Part shown: positions 53,262 through 62,701 of the stretch, piece by piece | How the letters are laid out: each line of letters begins with the position of its first letter | How positions within the stretch are numbered: position 1 is the stretch's first letter | From: Clostridiaceae bacterium BL-3 | GTDB taxonomy: Bacteria > Bacillota > Clostridia > Clostridiales > Clostridiaceae | Assembly (NCBI GenBank): GCA_902809985.1 | Contig: CADDXC010000001.1 | Span: forward strand, 868,001 to 932,000 | DNA: 64,000 nt | Direction: 5' to 3' | The notes under the pieces: model-generated | What the model was told of the DNA's origin: nothing | The model's input: only the letters and a program-made list of their open reading frames with translations | Databases searched by the model: none | Position numbers and translations under genes: made by a program

Positions 53262-54968
53262 ATGCCGGAAGGGAGAAGTAAAGCTGTGGAGAGAAGTAAA
53301 AAAATTCTTTGTGGATTACAGAATCAGTATTATAGAGCTACATGGAAGTCAATGGGGTTTTCAACAGATGACTTAAAAAGACCTCTAATAGGAATTGCGA
53401 ATGCGTGGAGTGAGTGTGTTCCCGGTCATTTTAATCTACGTCAGGTTGCACAGAGGGTAAAGGATGGTATATACCGTGCAGGTGCAACGCCAGTTGAGTT
53501 TGGAGTGATTGGTGGTTGCGATGGAATGGGACAAGGGCATGATGGAATGCATTACATCCTTCCTTCAAGGGAACTGATTGCAAATTCAGTTGAATCCATG
53601 GCACAGATCAATTTATTTGATGGTATTGTGTTATTAGGTTCCTGTGATAAAATTGTACCGGGAATGTTGATGGCAGCAGCACGTTTGGATATGCCATGCA
53701 TCTTATTGCCGGGAGGACCTATGGATGGAGGAATTGTTTTTGACGGCCGTAAATCGGATCAGACTTCAAGTACTGAAGCTTACGGAATGTTAACTGCCAA
53801 TAAGATTTCGGAAAAGGAATATGTATCTTTAGAAAATCTTTCATGTCCTACATGTGGTTCCTGTTCTTATCTGGGAACTGCAAATACAATGTGTTCATTA
53901 TCGGAAGCTTTGGGCATGACATTACCGGATGGAGGTATCATACCAGCTGCTTCTGCTGCACGCCTTGCCATTGCAGAAGATACAGGCATTAAGATTGTCG
54001 AACTTGTACAGAAAAATATTACAGCCCGTAGGATTATCACGAAAGAGAGTGTGAGAAATGCAATTAAAGTGTGTCTTGCTATGAGTGGCAGCACGAATGC
54101 TGTAATGCATCTTACAGCTATTGCCTATGAAGCTGAATTAGATATTAATGTACTGGAGGAATTTGATGAGTTATCGAAAACGACTCCTCAGATTGCCAAA
54201 ATCAATCCAGCATCTAAATACAATATGATTGATTTCTATCAGGCAGGCGGAGTCATGCGGTTAATGGAGGAGATGCAGACAATTATAGATACTGAGCAGA
54301 TGACTGTTACATGTCATACAGTGGCAGATAATATTGTAGATCATGTATACCAGTATCCGGAGAATTCGAATGTAATTAAAACTATGAAAGAACCGTTTGG
54401 ATATCAAGGTGGTGTTGCTGTACTCCGTGGAAACATAGCACCTGATACGGGAATTACAAAACCTGGAGCATTTGATAAGAGTTTGCATCATTTTGTAGGA
54501 GAAGCCATTTGCTTTAATTCAGAAGAAGAGGCAGAAGAGGCAATTTTAGAAGGAAAAGTACATGAGGGACATGTAGTTGTTATCCGTTATGAAGGCCCTA
54601 AAGGTGGCCCTGGCATGCGTGAAATGTATAAGGCCATGAAATATTTATATGGACGTGGATTGTCCAAATCAACGGCATTAATAACTGATGGACGTTTCAG
54701 CGGAACGAATAATGGATGCTTTGTGGGACACATATCTCCAGAAGCAGCAGAAGGCGGACCGATTGCAATTATAAAAAATGGTGACAAAGTTGAAATCGAT
54801 GTAGAAAATCGCAGTTTGAATTTAATGGTCAGCGATGAGGAAATTTCCAACCGCTTAAAAACATGGAAACGCCCAGAACCAAAATTTAAACGTGGATATC
54901 TGGGTTTATATTGCAAGATTGCAGCATCAGGCTCTGAAGGTGCGATCATGAAATACGATTTGCTATAA
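53262..54968 (+). CDS. ilvD: Dihydroxy-acid dehydratase (IlvD/Edd family)
   Basis: The 568-residue enzyme has the iron-sulfur and active-site blocks of IlvD: ECVPGH, LLGSCDKIVPGML, CPTCGSCSYLGTANTM, CLAMSGSTNAVMHL, EGPKGGPGM and TDGRFSGTNNG. It dehydrates 2,3-dihydroxy acids in valine/isoleucine synthesis, or sugar acids in some paralogues. No other ilv gene is adjacent and a sugar-type operator lies upstream, so a sugar-acid role is possible. The ATG lacks a strong ribosome site; GTG 53286 after GGAAGGGAG is an alternative start. Confidence 0.8.
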   Translation: MPEGRSKAVERSKKILCGLQNQYYRATWKSMGFSTDDLKRPLIGIANAWSECVPGHFNLRQVAQRVKDGIYRAGATPVEFGVIGGCDGMGQGHDGMHYILPSRELIANSVESMAQINLFDGIVLLGSCDKIVPGMLMAAARLDMPCILLPGGPMDGGIVFDGRKSDQTSSTEAYGMLTANKISEKEYVSLENLSCPTCGSCSYLGTANTMCSLSEALGMTLPDGGIIPAASAARLAIAEDTGIKIVELVQKNITARRIITKESVRNAIKVCLAMSGSTNAVMHLTAIAYEAELDINVLEEFDELSKTTPQIAKINPASKYNMIDFYQAGGVMRLMEEMQTIIDTEQMTVTCHTVADNIVDHVYQYPENSNVIKTMKEPFGYQGGVAVLRGNIAPDTGITKPGAFDKSLHHFVGEAICFNSEEEAEEAILEGKVHEGHVVVIRYEGPKGGPGMREMYKAMKYLYGRGLSKSTALITDGRFSGTNNGCFVGHISPEAAEGGPIAIIKNGDKVEIDVENRSLNLMVSDEEISNRLKTWKRPEPKFKRGYLGLYCKIAASGSEGAIMKYDLL

Positions 54969-55034
54969 GAACGTGAATATATCTTAAAGTATATATTGAT
55001 GTATCTATTAATTTATGATAATATTAAAAACATA

Positions 55035-55117
55035 AATTAGAGTCTTAGGTAGTGAAGTTTGCCCTTAAGTATCCTCTGTGATTAATGACTTCTACTATTG
55101 CTAGTAGAAGTTTTTTT
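55035..55117 (+). promoter_or_regulatory. Candidate fluoride (crcB) riboswitch with terminator
   Basis: Behind TTGATG-17-TAATAT the leader forms a stem CTTAGG/CCTTAAG whose loop contains GAAGT. This can pair with ACTTC in AATGACTTCTACT, giving the pseudoknot order of the fluoride aptamer (AUG, pseudoknot strand, UACU). The same ACTTCTACT begins a terminator ACTTCTACT/AGTAGAAGT plus T7 (55088-55117), as in known crcB switches. The second aptamer stem is weak, so this is a variant or an imperfect match. Confidence 0.5.
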
Positions 55118-55265
55118 ATGCTTATTTTTAGTAAAGGCTGTAGAGGTGGTCTTAGATGCATATTTGTGCTAATTTATTTTTTGAAGGCCGAAGACAACTT
55201 CTCTTATATAGTATTTTTTAAATGAGTTACAAAAGAATAATTTAAAATGGAAGGAAAATTGATAG

Positions 55266-55712
55266 ATGAGAAAATGTATTTTTATTGGTATTGGCGGTTT
55301 TTTAGGTGCTATATCAAGGAGTTTTGTAAAAAATATTAATATATTCAGTTATAGTACTGCAATACCGTTGGATACATTGTTTATAAATATTACTGGAAGC
55401 TTTATATTAGCTTTTGTACTTACAGTGACGAGTAAGAAACTGAAAATTGATGAGAATATACAACTTGGAATTTCAACGGGATTTATAGGGGCATATACAA
55501 CATTTTCAACATTGTGTAAAGAGACAGTAAAATTAATTACCGGCAAATATTATTATGCAGCGGTATCTTATATGCTCATGTCAGTGACTTTGGGACTTAT
55601 AGCAGCCTATTTAGGTATAATGGCTGGGAGCAAATTCAATTCAAAGATGACAAATAATCACCATAAACCAGATTATGATGAAAATGTTCAGGATATAGAC
55701 GAAGTAATTTAA
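55266..55712 (+). CDS. crcB: Fluoride channel CrcB/Fluc, subunit 1
   Basis: The 148-residue four-helix protein has the Fluc signature blocks GGFLGAISRSFV, PLDTLFINITGSF and GFIGAYTTFSTLCKE. It exports fluoride as a dimer. A hydrophilic tail of about 25 residues extends past the usual length. The second subunit follows after 19 bases, implying a heterodimer of oppositely inserted chains. Confidence 0.9.
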   Translation: MRKCIFIGIGGFLGAISRSFVKNINIFSYSTAIPLDTLFINITGSFILAFVLTVTSKKLKIDENIQLGISTGFIGAYTTFSTLCKETVKLITGKYYYAAVSYMLMSVTLGLIAAYLGIMAGSKFNSKMTNNHHKPDYDENVQDIDEVI

Positions 55713-55731
55713 ATTGTAGGAGGAAATTGAG

Positions 55732-56085
55732 ATGAATTATTTACTAGTTGGTACAGGTGGTATATTGGGAAGTATTGCGAGATATGGTATTGGAAAAACT
55801 ATATCAAAACATGTCAACGCCAGATTTCCTGTTGGAACTTTTGTAATAAATATCACAGGAGCCATTATGCTTGGAATCTTGACTTCAGCTCAATTTGGTA
55901 CAAACATGTATTTATTTCTTGGAGATGGGTTTTTAGGAGCATATACGACCTTTTCCACATTTATGTACGAAGGATTTAATTTATTTAAAGATAATGAAAA
56001 GTTGAATGCATTTGTATATACCTTAAGCTCCGTTATCATTGGAATAATAGGATTTTCAATTGGCATAAAAATAGGTCTTTTATAA
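55732..56085 (+). CDS. crcB: Fluoride channel CrcB/Fluc, subunit 2
   Basis: The 117-residue partner carries GTGGILGSIARYGIG, FPVGTFVINITGAI and GFLGAYTTFSTFMYE, the Fluc pore-lining blocks, in four helices. AGGAGG precedes the ATG. Paired short CrcB genes are common in Firmicutes. Confidence 0.9.
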   Translation: MNYLLVGTGGILGSIARYGIGKTISKHVNARFPVGTFVINITGAIMLGILTSAQFGTNMYLFLGDGFLGAYTTFSTFMYEGFNLFKDNEKLNAFVYTLSSVIIGIIGFSIGIKIGLL

Positions 56086-56090
56086 ATAAA

Positions 56091-56136
56091 ATAACAGCAT
56101 TTACTTTTTGGCAGATGCTGCTGTTATTTTTTATTG
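56091..56136 (+). terminator. Terminator of the crcB pair
   Basis: AACAGCAT and ATGCTGCTGTT pair as a stem of about 9 bp followed by a T6 run. Confidence 0.7.
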
Positions 56137-56184
56137 ATTAAAATAGTTTGATTATGTAAAAATATCAATACTTAATAAATGTGG

Positions 56185-56526
56185 TATAATATAGATGAAC
56201 AATAGTAGTATTCACTTGTGACGGGACTACTGCTGTGTAACTAAAGAAGAGATACTTCCTTAGAATGCAGAGTTTGAGATGCAGCTTGAAACGATGAAGG
56301 TTGTAAGAATTTATTCAACAACATGAAATGGAAAATGAGTTTATCGGTAATACTGTAAATTTCAGAATATTCAAACTAAAACTATTTTTTAAGAAAAAAT
56401 CTTGATAATTATTGGTATACTGATTTGAAATCCTATGTTAAAGTATCTGTTATCTTGATAATAAAACAAAAATTCGCTCAAAGCCAAGTATTTTCATTAC
56501 GTTTTATGCCTTGAGCAAAGCGAAAG
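56185..56526 (+). promoter_or_regulatory. Long structured leader of the amino-acid permease gene
   Basis: The extended -10 TGG-TATAAT (-10 at 56185-56190) has the same TGTGGTATAATATAGAT form as the antisense RNAs. The leader of about 330 nt has a hairpin AGTAGT/ACTACT at its start. Near its end TTCGCTCAAAGC pairs with GCCTTGAGC...AGCGAA (56473-56524), which could mask the AAAGGA ribosome site. No known riboswitch or T-box motif was found, and no terminator. Confidence 0.4.
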
Positions 56527-56528
56527 GA

Positions 56529-57914
56529 ATGAATATAATTATGAAAAAAAAGTGTCAGGAGAATTTCCAACAAACTGCTCTTGAAGATTTTGGATACGAG
56601 CAAGAATTAAATAGAGTATTAAAGACAAAAGATTTGGTGATTTATGGATTAATCATCATGGTTCCCATTGCACCCTTTGGTATATATGGAATTGTGAATG
56701 AGGCGGCGAGTGGTATGGCTGCATTGGCATACCTTCTTGGCATGCTTGCAATGCTTTTTACAGCATTTAGTTATGCAAGAATGGCGGAGGCAATTCCTAT
56801 TGCTGGTTCAGTATATTGTTATGCAAGTAAAGGACTAAACACAACCGTTGGTTTTTTTGCCGGATGGGCAATATTACTTGACTATGCATTTATACCTGCT
56901 CTTTTATACCTGTTAAGCGGAGCTGCTCTTCACGATATGATGCCTTCAGTACCTATCTTCCTATGGGCATTTATTTTTATTATATGTAATACTTTAATCA
57001 ATATCAGGGGAATTGAGATGGCTGCAAAAGTCAATAAAGTGTTACTTGTCCTTCAATTAATCATACTTACATATTTTGTAATTTGTGGAGTAATAGGAAT
57101 AGCTCATGGTGTAAATGGCGCTGAATTTTCGCTGAAACCGTTATTTAATTCAAATCTTGGGCTTTCAGCAGTAATGCCAGGAGTAGCAATTTGTGTTTTA
57201 AGTTATCTTGGTTTTGATGGTATAAGCACATTGGCTGAGGAAAACCAGGATGGAGGCGGAACTATAGGTAAAGCTACTGTAATAGCACTGTTAGTTTGTG
57301 GGATTATATTTGTCATACAGTGTTGGGTAGCTGGAATGGCGTATCCAGACTGGCATGCCTTTAAAGATCCTAATACGTCATTCTATGTAGTTGCATTCAG
57401 TGTGGGTGGAAACGCACTTAAACTTACTTGTGAAATTGGAATAACTATTGCTCTTGGTTTTGCATGTGCATTGTCATTTCAAACTGCAGTTTCGAGAGTA
57501 CTATTTAGTATGTCAAGAGACGGACTCATGCCAAAAGCTTTTTCAAAAATTCACCCTAAATTTAAAACCCCATATGTTGCAACAATTTTTGTAGCTGTAA
57601 TTGCTATAATAGTATGCAGCGTATTCAGCGAAATGATTGATATACTGTCATGTTTGGTTAATTTTGGAGCCTTGACTTCATTTGCGATACTTCATGTGGC
57701 AGTTATTAATTATTTTGTATTTAAAACTAAGAAATATAATTTCTTTCAACACATTGTATTGCCCACTGTAGGATTTATTATAATAGTATATGTTTGGATA
57801 CACCTTGCTATTATGTCGAAAATTATAGGACTGGTATGGTTGACCTTAGGTACTGTATACTACTTAGTATTGACATTTGTGTTAAAAAGAGATACTTCGA
57901 AGATGCAGGTGTGA
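56529..57914 (+). CDS. APC-superfamily amino-acid permease
   Basis: The 461-residue permease has 12 predicted helices. The first membrane segment reads MVPIAPFGIYGIVNEAASGM, the APC substrate-binding loop, and the consensus block SYLGFDGISTLAEEN is present. ATG 56529 or 56541 are both possible; the TTG at 56511 lies within a leader hairpin. It converges with asparagine synthase across a strong hairpin. The substrate is unknown. Confidence 0.85.
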   Translation: MNIIMKKKCQENFQQTALEDFGYEQELNRVLKTKDLVIYGLIIMVPIAPFGIYGIVNEAASGMAALAYLLGMLAMLFTAFSYARMAEAIPIAGSVYCYASKGLNTTVGFFAGWAILLDYAFIPALLYLLSGAALHDMMPSVPIFLWAFIFIICNTLINIRGIEMAAKVNKVLLVLQLIILTYFVICGVIGIAHGVNGAEFSLKPLFNSNLGLSAVMPGVAICVLSYLGFDGISTLAEENQDGGGTIGKATVIALLVCGIIFVIQCWVAGMAYPDWHAFKDPNTSFYVVAFSVGGNALKLTCEIGITIALGFACALSFQTAVSRVLFSMSRDGLMPKAFSKIHPKFKTPYVATIFVAVIAIIVCSVFSEMIDILSCLVNFGALTSFAILHVAVINYFVFKTKKYNFFQHIVLPTVGFIIIVYVWIHLAIMSKIIGLVWLTLGTVYYLVLTFVLKRDTSKMQV

Positions 57915-57974
57915 ATTTTATAAGAATCTTAGGACCAATATATGCTATAATCAATATACCAATTAAAGGTGAGT

Positions 57975-58024
57975 AAACTAATTTCCGTATCAAGTATGTT
58001 GAAACTTGATACGGAAATTAGTCT
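57975..58024. terminator. Long perfect hairpin between convergent genes
   Basis: ACTAATTTCCGTATCAAGT and its exact complement form a 19-bp stem with a short loop. It sits between the permease and asnB stop codons and probably acts on both strands. Confidence 0.75.
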
Positions 58025-58036
58025 GAATTCTTTTAA

Positions 58037-59626
58037 TTAGTTACCGCTGGCACCGTAATTTGACAACACCCTGGCACTAGGATCATTTACATCACAGCCT
58101 TTCCATTCTTTGTTTGGCATCCAGAAATCAACTATCATTTTGGCCTGTCCTGGGTAATATTTTTCAAAGATTTGCCTGTATAATAGAGATTCTTTTGTAA
58201 ATGGCTTAGCATGATATTCGTATTTTTTAGATAGTTTTTCAAATTCTTCATCAGAATAATATGCTTCTGCATATTCTTTTAAATAGTCTACCATAGAATG
58301 TCCTACAGCATCACTAAATGCCGCCTTTTCACGATATAAAATATCATGTGGAAGGTAATCTCCTTCAAATGCATGTCTCAAAAGATATTTACCTTTATTA
58401 TATTTATTCAATTTCTTTTCAGGATCGATGGCCATAACGTATTTTACAAAATCCAAGTCTCCAAAAGGTACCCTTGCTTCCATAGAATTTGAACTGATGC
58501 AGCGATCTGCACGAAGTACGTCATACATATGGAGTTCTCTGATTCTCTTTTGTGATTCCTTTTGAAATTCTTCTGCATTTGGAGCAAAATCAGTATATTT
58601 ATAGCCAAATAATTCATCGGAGATTTCGCCGGTAAGAAGTACTCTTATATCAGAAATCTGGTGTATTTTCTTACAGAGCAGATACATTCCCATACTTGCT
58701 CTTATTGTAGTAATATCATAGGTCCCAAGAATTTTGATAACTTCCTCGAGCGATTCAATTACTTCCTCTTTTGTCATGTAGACAACAGTATGGTCACTGT
58801 GAATATAATCTGCAACTTCCTGTGCATATTTTAGGTCAATGGCATCTTCAGTCATGCCTATGGCAAATGTCCTAATCGGTTTTTCAGAATTCATTTTTTG
58901 AGCAATAGCACATACCAATGAACTGTCAAGACCTCCGCTTAATAAAAAGCCTACAGGAGCATCGGCATCCATGCGTTTTTCTACAGCAGCTACCAGCTTA
59001 TCATGAATGTTACTGCAGATAATTTCCAAGTCATCTTTATAATAGGGACCATTTGCTGCTGAAATATTACAATAGCACGTAAATTTACCGTCAGCATAAT
59101 AATATCCTGGTGGGAATGGCAGGATCTTGTCTGTAAGACCAACTAGATTTTTTGCTTCACTTGCAAACATGATTTTACCCGATTCAGAATAACCATAGAA
59201 TAAAGGGCGAATTCCAATTGGATCCCGTGCTGCAATGTAACTATCCTTTTTTCCATCGTAAATAACAGTTGCAAATTCTGCATCTAATTTTGAAAACATG
59301 TCTAACCCATATTCGTAATACATGGGGAGTAATATTTCACAATCACTATTAGAAATAAATTTATAGCCCCTTTTTATCAGTTCTTTTTTAATTTTACGAA
59401 AACCGTAAATTTCACCATTACAGATAACTGCGTCCATTTTTCTCGTGAATGGCTGCATTCCGCTAAAGCTTAAATCCATGATGGAAAGCCTTTGAAAACC
59501 TAAAATTCCAGACGGCAAAGTTAAGATCTCCATCATATCTGGTCCTCTAGACTCGGTTCTCTGTAGTGCCTTTGCAAATTTTTCATATTTTATGTCTGTT
59601 CCCGTGTAACACATAATTGTACACAT
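58037..59626 (-). CDS. asnB: Asparagine synthase (glutamine-hydrolysing)
   Basis: The 529-residue protein has an N-terminal class II glutaminase domain beginning with Cys2 (MCTIMCYTG) and blocks RLSIMDLS, NGEIYGF and SDCEILL. The synthase domain carries the PP-loop SGGLDSSLV (about residue 230) and LLTGEISDELFGY. It makes Asn from Asp, Gln and ATP. A T-box leader with an AAC specifier controls it, confirming the pathway. Confidence 0.92.
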   Translation of the reverse strand: MCTIMCYTGTDIKYEKFAKALQRTESRGPDMMEILTLPSGILGFQRLSIMDLSFSGMQPFTRKMDAVICNGEIYGFRKIKKELIKRGYKFISNSDCEILLPMYYEYGLDMFSKLDAEFATVIYDGKKDSYIAARDPIGIRPLFYGYSESGKIMFASEAKNLVGLTDKILPFPPGYYYADGKFTCYCNISAANGPYYKDDLEIICSNIHDKLVAAVEKRMDADAPVGFLLSGGLDSSLVCAIAQKMNSEKPIRTFAIGMTEDAIDLKYAQEVADYIHSDHTVVYMTKEEVIESLEEVIKILGTYDITTIRASMGMYLLCKKIHQISDIRVLLTGEISDELFGYKYTDFAPNAEEFQKESQKRIRELHMYDVLRADRCISSNSMEARVPFGDLDFVKYVMAIDPEKKLNKYNKGKYLLRHAFEGDYLPHDILYREKAAFSDAVGHSMVDYLKEYAEAYYSDEEFEKLSKKYEYHAKPFTKESLLYRQIFEKYYPGQAKMIVDFWMPNKEWKGCDVNDPSARVLSNYGASGN

Positions 59627-59807
59627 TTTAATATTCCTCCTAGCATGATAAAGTTAATAAACGTTTTATTTTTCATTTTTAGTTATAAAGCTGAAATTGG
59701 GATTCTTTCTAGTTCAGAAGCTCTATCAAAATATGTCATAGTTATTCAGATATTAGTTCTCCTATTATAGTGTGGTCATCCCGTTCTTTATAATTTGTTC
59801 TAAATAT

Positions 59808-60117
59808 AAAAACAGCGCCAATTCGTCTTATTAATAGGACGAACTGGCGCTTATCCGTGGTGCCACCTAATTTACCATCTAATTGTTGGTCTCTTTCCAG
59901 CTACTACTGGTATCCAAAGTAACGTATGGAATACGGCGTACCTACTTTAATCTGAACCTGTGTGAAAGATCTTGCTTAAAACACAGCATACAAATATTTC
60001 AGTTTACAACTCCGAAGTGTTATTCAAAAAAACTCTACCACTGGATTCACACTATCTCCAGCTCACTGGTGGTGAAATGTTTTTTTTACTTGTCTTCATC
60101 ATGGCTTTTATTTAATG
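59808..60117 (-). promoter_or_regulatory. T-box riboswitch (Asn) of asnB
   Basis: The promoter is TTGACA (60147-60152), 17 bases, TAGAAT (60124-60129). The leader carries the T-box AGGTGGCACCACGG (59855-59868) and a terminator stem GCGCCAGTTCGTC/GACGAATTGGCGC with T5 (59808-59853). On the 3' side of stem I, GAAT-AAC-ACTTCGGAG places the Asn codon AAC at 60019-60021 as specifier. Uncharged tRNA-Asn would stabilise antitermination. Confidence 0.9.
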
Positions 60118-60255
60118 AATTTAATTCTAAACCTTACATTCATCTTTGTCAACATTTTTTTGCGTTAAAAAATAAAAATTATTAGTCCACCATTGTAGAT
60201 AAATTATAATAGAATTTAGAAAGATAGATTTTTACAGGTATATCAGCTACTTTAA

Positions 60256-61015
60256 ACAAAGAAGCAAAGAGAAGAGGTTCCACTGTCGAAATTGATTGTT
60301 GCCACTAACTGCGGAGGTTCAGATCCTACATCCGGACTTGCTTCAAATCCTGTACTGGGAAATGAAACTGACAGATTAGTTGATCTTGGTTCAACTTCTA
60401 TATTATGTGAAACAACAGAGTCTATAGGAGCGGAGCATATTCTTGCAGAGAGGGCAGCTACTCCTGAAGTAAAGGACAGGATATATGAAATCGTAAGAAG
60501 GTATGAAGAACATTTAAAAAATGTTGGAGAAAATCTTAGAAATGGGAATCCCTCACCTGGAAACAAGGCTGGAGGAATAACTACTCTTGAAGAAAAGTCA
60601 CTTGGATGTATCACAAGGGTGGACATAGACCTATTGAGGAAGTTACAGACTATGGTGTCGGTCCAGGCAAAAAAGGACTTGTCATAATGGATGCTCCAGG
60701 ATATGATATAGCTTCTGTAACAGGACTTGTTGCAGGAGGTGCACAAATAGTTGTGTTTACTACAGGGGATGAACTCCCACAGGAAATGGACTTGTACCTG
60801 TTCTTAAAATGACAGCAAACAAGATAACATTCAATAAGATGAAAGAAAATATAGATTTTGATGCGAGTCCTGTAATTGGAGGGACAAAATCCATAGAAGA
60901 AATGGGAGAAGAATTGCTAAATGAGATAGTAGCTGTTGCAAATGGAAAGGTTGTAAAGGCGGAAGCCTTTGGTTTCAATGACATTGCGATAAGTAGACTG
61001 TGCAATTATGTGTAG
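60256..61015 (+). pseudogene. uxaA: Altronate dehydratase C-terminal part (UxaA family), frameshifted
   Basis: The frame opens after a stop with KKQREEVPLSKLIVATNCGG, a hallmark of the UxaA large domain. It shifts frame near 60605 (resuming HKGGHRPIEEVTDYG...IVVFTTG) and again near 60775, with TGA replacing an Arg codon, before ending EAFGFNDIAISRLCNYV. The N-terminal third is missing. Enzyme function is lost. Confidence 0.85.
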
Positions 61016-61041
61016 ACTTATTACAGCAAGGAGATGGTTAT

Positions 61042-61170
61042 ATGAAATTTGTAACTTTTAGAGTCAATAACCAGCTAAAGCTTGGTATGTATGCTCTAGA
61101 CATGAAAAATGTAATTGATATTGGCAGTCTTAAAAACCTTGAAGGACATTATGATAGCATGGTTGTTTAA
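61042..61170 (+). pseudogene. FAH-family hydrolase N-terminal remnant
   Basis: GGAGATGG precedes ATG 61042 and 42 codons (MKFVTFRVNNQLKLGMYALD...NLEGHYDSMVV) that match the beginning of fumarylacetoacetate-hydrolase-family proteins, which often accompany sugar-acid dehydratases. The catalytic domain is deleted. Confidence 0.55.
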
Positions 61171-61241
61171 TAATGATCAATTGTGACAGGCCTGGGAAAG
61201 TGCCGAAAACACTATATTGATTTAGTATATATTATTTTTTA

Positions 61242-61799
61242 TTATTCTATTGATTCTGCTACTTTTATTAATTCATTTAGTTCTATATCTGATGCAACAT
61301 TATAGTATGTTCCATTTTTCCAAAACATAATTTGCTTATAATTGTCACCCTTTTCATCACCGTAAACCCATGCTTCGGTATCATTAATGGATATTTTCTT
61401 TGAGTTAGTTAATAAATCTTCTGGTTTTCCTGTATCTTGAGCTTCTTGTATTCTGATATATTTTTCATCATCTCCTTTATATGTCATCACAATTAAATCA
61501 AATGAACCTAAGCTGTTATTTTGTCTTTGACCTTGTACATTTATTTGTTTCATATTTGCATGCTTATATTTAGGTTCCTTAATTTTAACCTTTATGTTTT
61601 TATTAATTTCATCTTCAGTTTTAAAATCTGTTAATCGGCTATTAAAATTCTTTGATGATATAGTTTTATTTGATGAGGTTGAATCGTTAGTATTTTTTGA
61701 TTCTTTTATATTATTAAATGCAAATACAGATGTTACTATTAACATAACGGATATTAATGTGACTGCGAGAATTATTTTTTTATACTTTAATTTGTTCAT
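61242..61799 (-). CDS. Membrane-anchored DUF4367-like protein
   Basis: An N-terminal helix (about 8-28) and a Ser/Asn linker precede a domain of about 110 residues. It contains QNNSLGSFDLIVMTYKGDDE, INDTEAWVYGDEKGDNYKQI, MFWKNGTYYNVASD and a final ELIKVAESIE, the DUF4367 pattern, common in anti-sigma-like and lipoprotein-like proteins. Function unknown. Confidence 0.72.
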   Translation of the reverse strand: MNKLKYKKIILAVTLISVMLIVTSVFAFNNIKESKNTNDSTSSNKTISSKNFNSRLTDFKTEDEINKNIKVKIKEPKYKHANMKQINVQGQRQNNSLGSFDLIVMTYKGDDEKYIRIQEAQDTGKPEDLLTNSKKISINDTEAWVYGDEKGDNYKQIMFWKNGTYYNVASDIELNELIKVAESIE

Positions 61800-62109
61800 A
61801 AAATCTCATTCCTATCCTATAATGGTATATATTTTAATATTAATATTGTAGAATTTAATAAGTTATAGTATTTATTAAATTAGTATGTTTGAAAGATTTT
61901 GTTAATTATTTTTTACTTCTATTATAACATAGGCTATATATCAAAATATGTCGAAAAAAGAATAACATTTTAATGATATCTTTTAATTTATAACTAGAAA
62001 GTAGGAGGGAGAAGTAATGTAAGTCAGCAAATTTATTATTAATTGGTTACTTTATACATGACTTTAAGGGGTAAATTTAGAAGAGGAAAATAAAATAATT
62101 ATTTTCCTC

Positions 62110-62295
62110 CTACTCGATTTTTTTTAATAAATTCTGCAGGGTCTGTGCATGATAAGCTGATTTTTCTGCAAAACTTTTGAATATTTCATTGATCTCTTTA
62201 TTGTCTATTCTATCTGAGTATTGCTGGTAGTCTCTTACATTTTGCTGTTCATCCAGGAGCTTTTTCTTTAATATGTCTTCTGTTGTCAGATTCAT
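62110..62295 (-). CDS. 61-aa helical protein, duplicated (copy 2)
   Basis: Nearly identical to the 62-residue protein at 50170-50358, differing mainly at Lys/Arg, Asn/Ser and the C-terminal end. GGAAGGG precedes the ATG and a terminator (GGAAAATAA/TTATTTTCC) follows. The conserved HAQTLQNLL and DYQQYSD segments suggest selection on the protein. Confidence 0.7.
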   Translation of the reverse strand: MNLTTEDILKKKLLDEQQNVRDYQQYSDRIDNKEINEIFKSFAEKSAYHAQTLQNLLKKIE

Positions 62296-62453
62296 TTTAC
62301 CCTTCCTTTCTCTTTATATATTCTGTAATATAAAAGATTTTATTCATTTGAAATTTTGATGTAAGTATTCTTGTTATCCGTGTTTAATGATATAATCCTA
62401 ATCGAACTATTTTCAAGTATGTATGTAAAAACAAGATGAGGAGAGTTAGATAA

Positions 62454-62633
62454 ATGATTAAAGATTATAAGTATGATTATTTAATTCAGTGTATACAGGT
62501 GATAATTGGATATATAATAACAGCTTTGGGATTTAATTTATTTTTAAAACCCAATCAGATAGCCAGCGGCGGAATTGTAGGTATATCCTTACTGGCACAA
62601 AAAATCTTTCAAATATCTTGTTGTCAAATATGA
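62454..62633 (+). pseudogene. YitT-family membrane protein, N-terminal fragment
   Basis: GGAGAG precedes ATG 62454 and 59 codons that begin like YitT/DUF161 proteins (IIGYIITALGFNLFLKPNQI, ASGGIVGISLL) and then turn into unrelated sequence (KIFQISCCQI-stop). The other helices and C-terminal domain are missing. Confidence 0.6.
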
Positions 62634-62701
62634 ATAGTTTTGCAAGGATAAAGTTAAAATAGAAAGTGAAAAAGGAATATCAGTGTAAAGGAGAGGTATA
62701 T

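Noticed and set aside
57975..58024. Long inverted repeat considered as a mobile-element scar
   Set aside because: It sits exactly between two convergent stop codons, as expected for a shared terminator, and no related copy was seen in the window.
59883..60185. Plus-strand 100-codon frame upstream of asnB
   Set aside because: It lies antisense to the T-box leader, has no ribosome site or family similarity, and the T-box explains the sequence.
60252..60746. Minus-strand 164-codon frame
   Set aside because: It is a shadow of the altronate dehydratase pseudogene, whose plus-strand frame is clearly recognisable.
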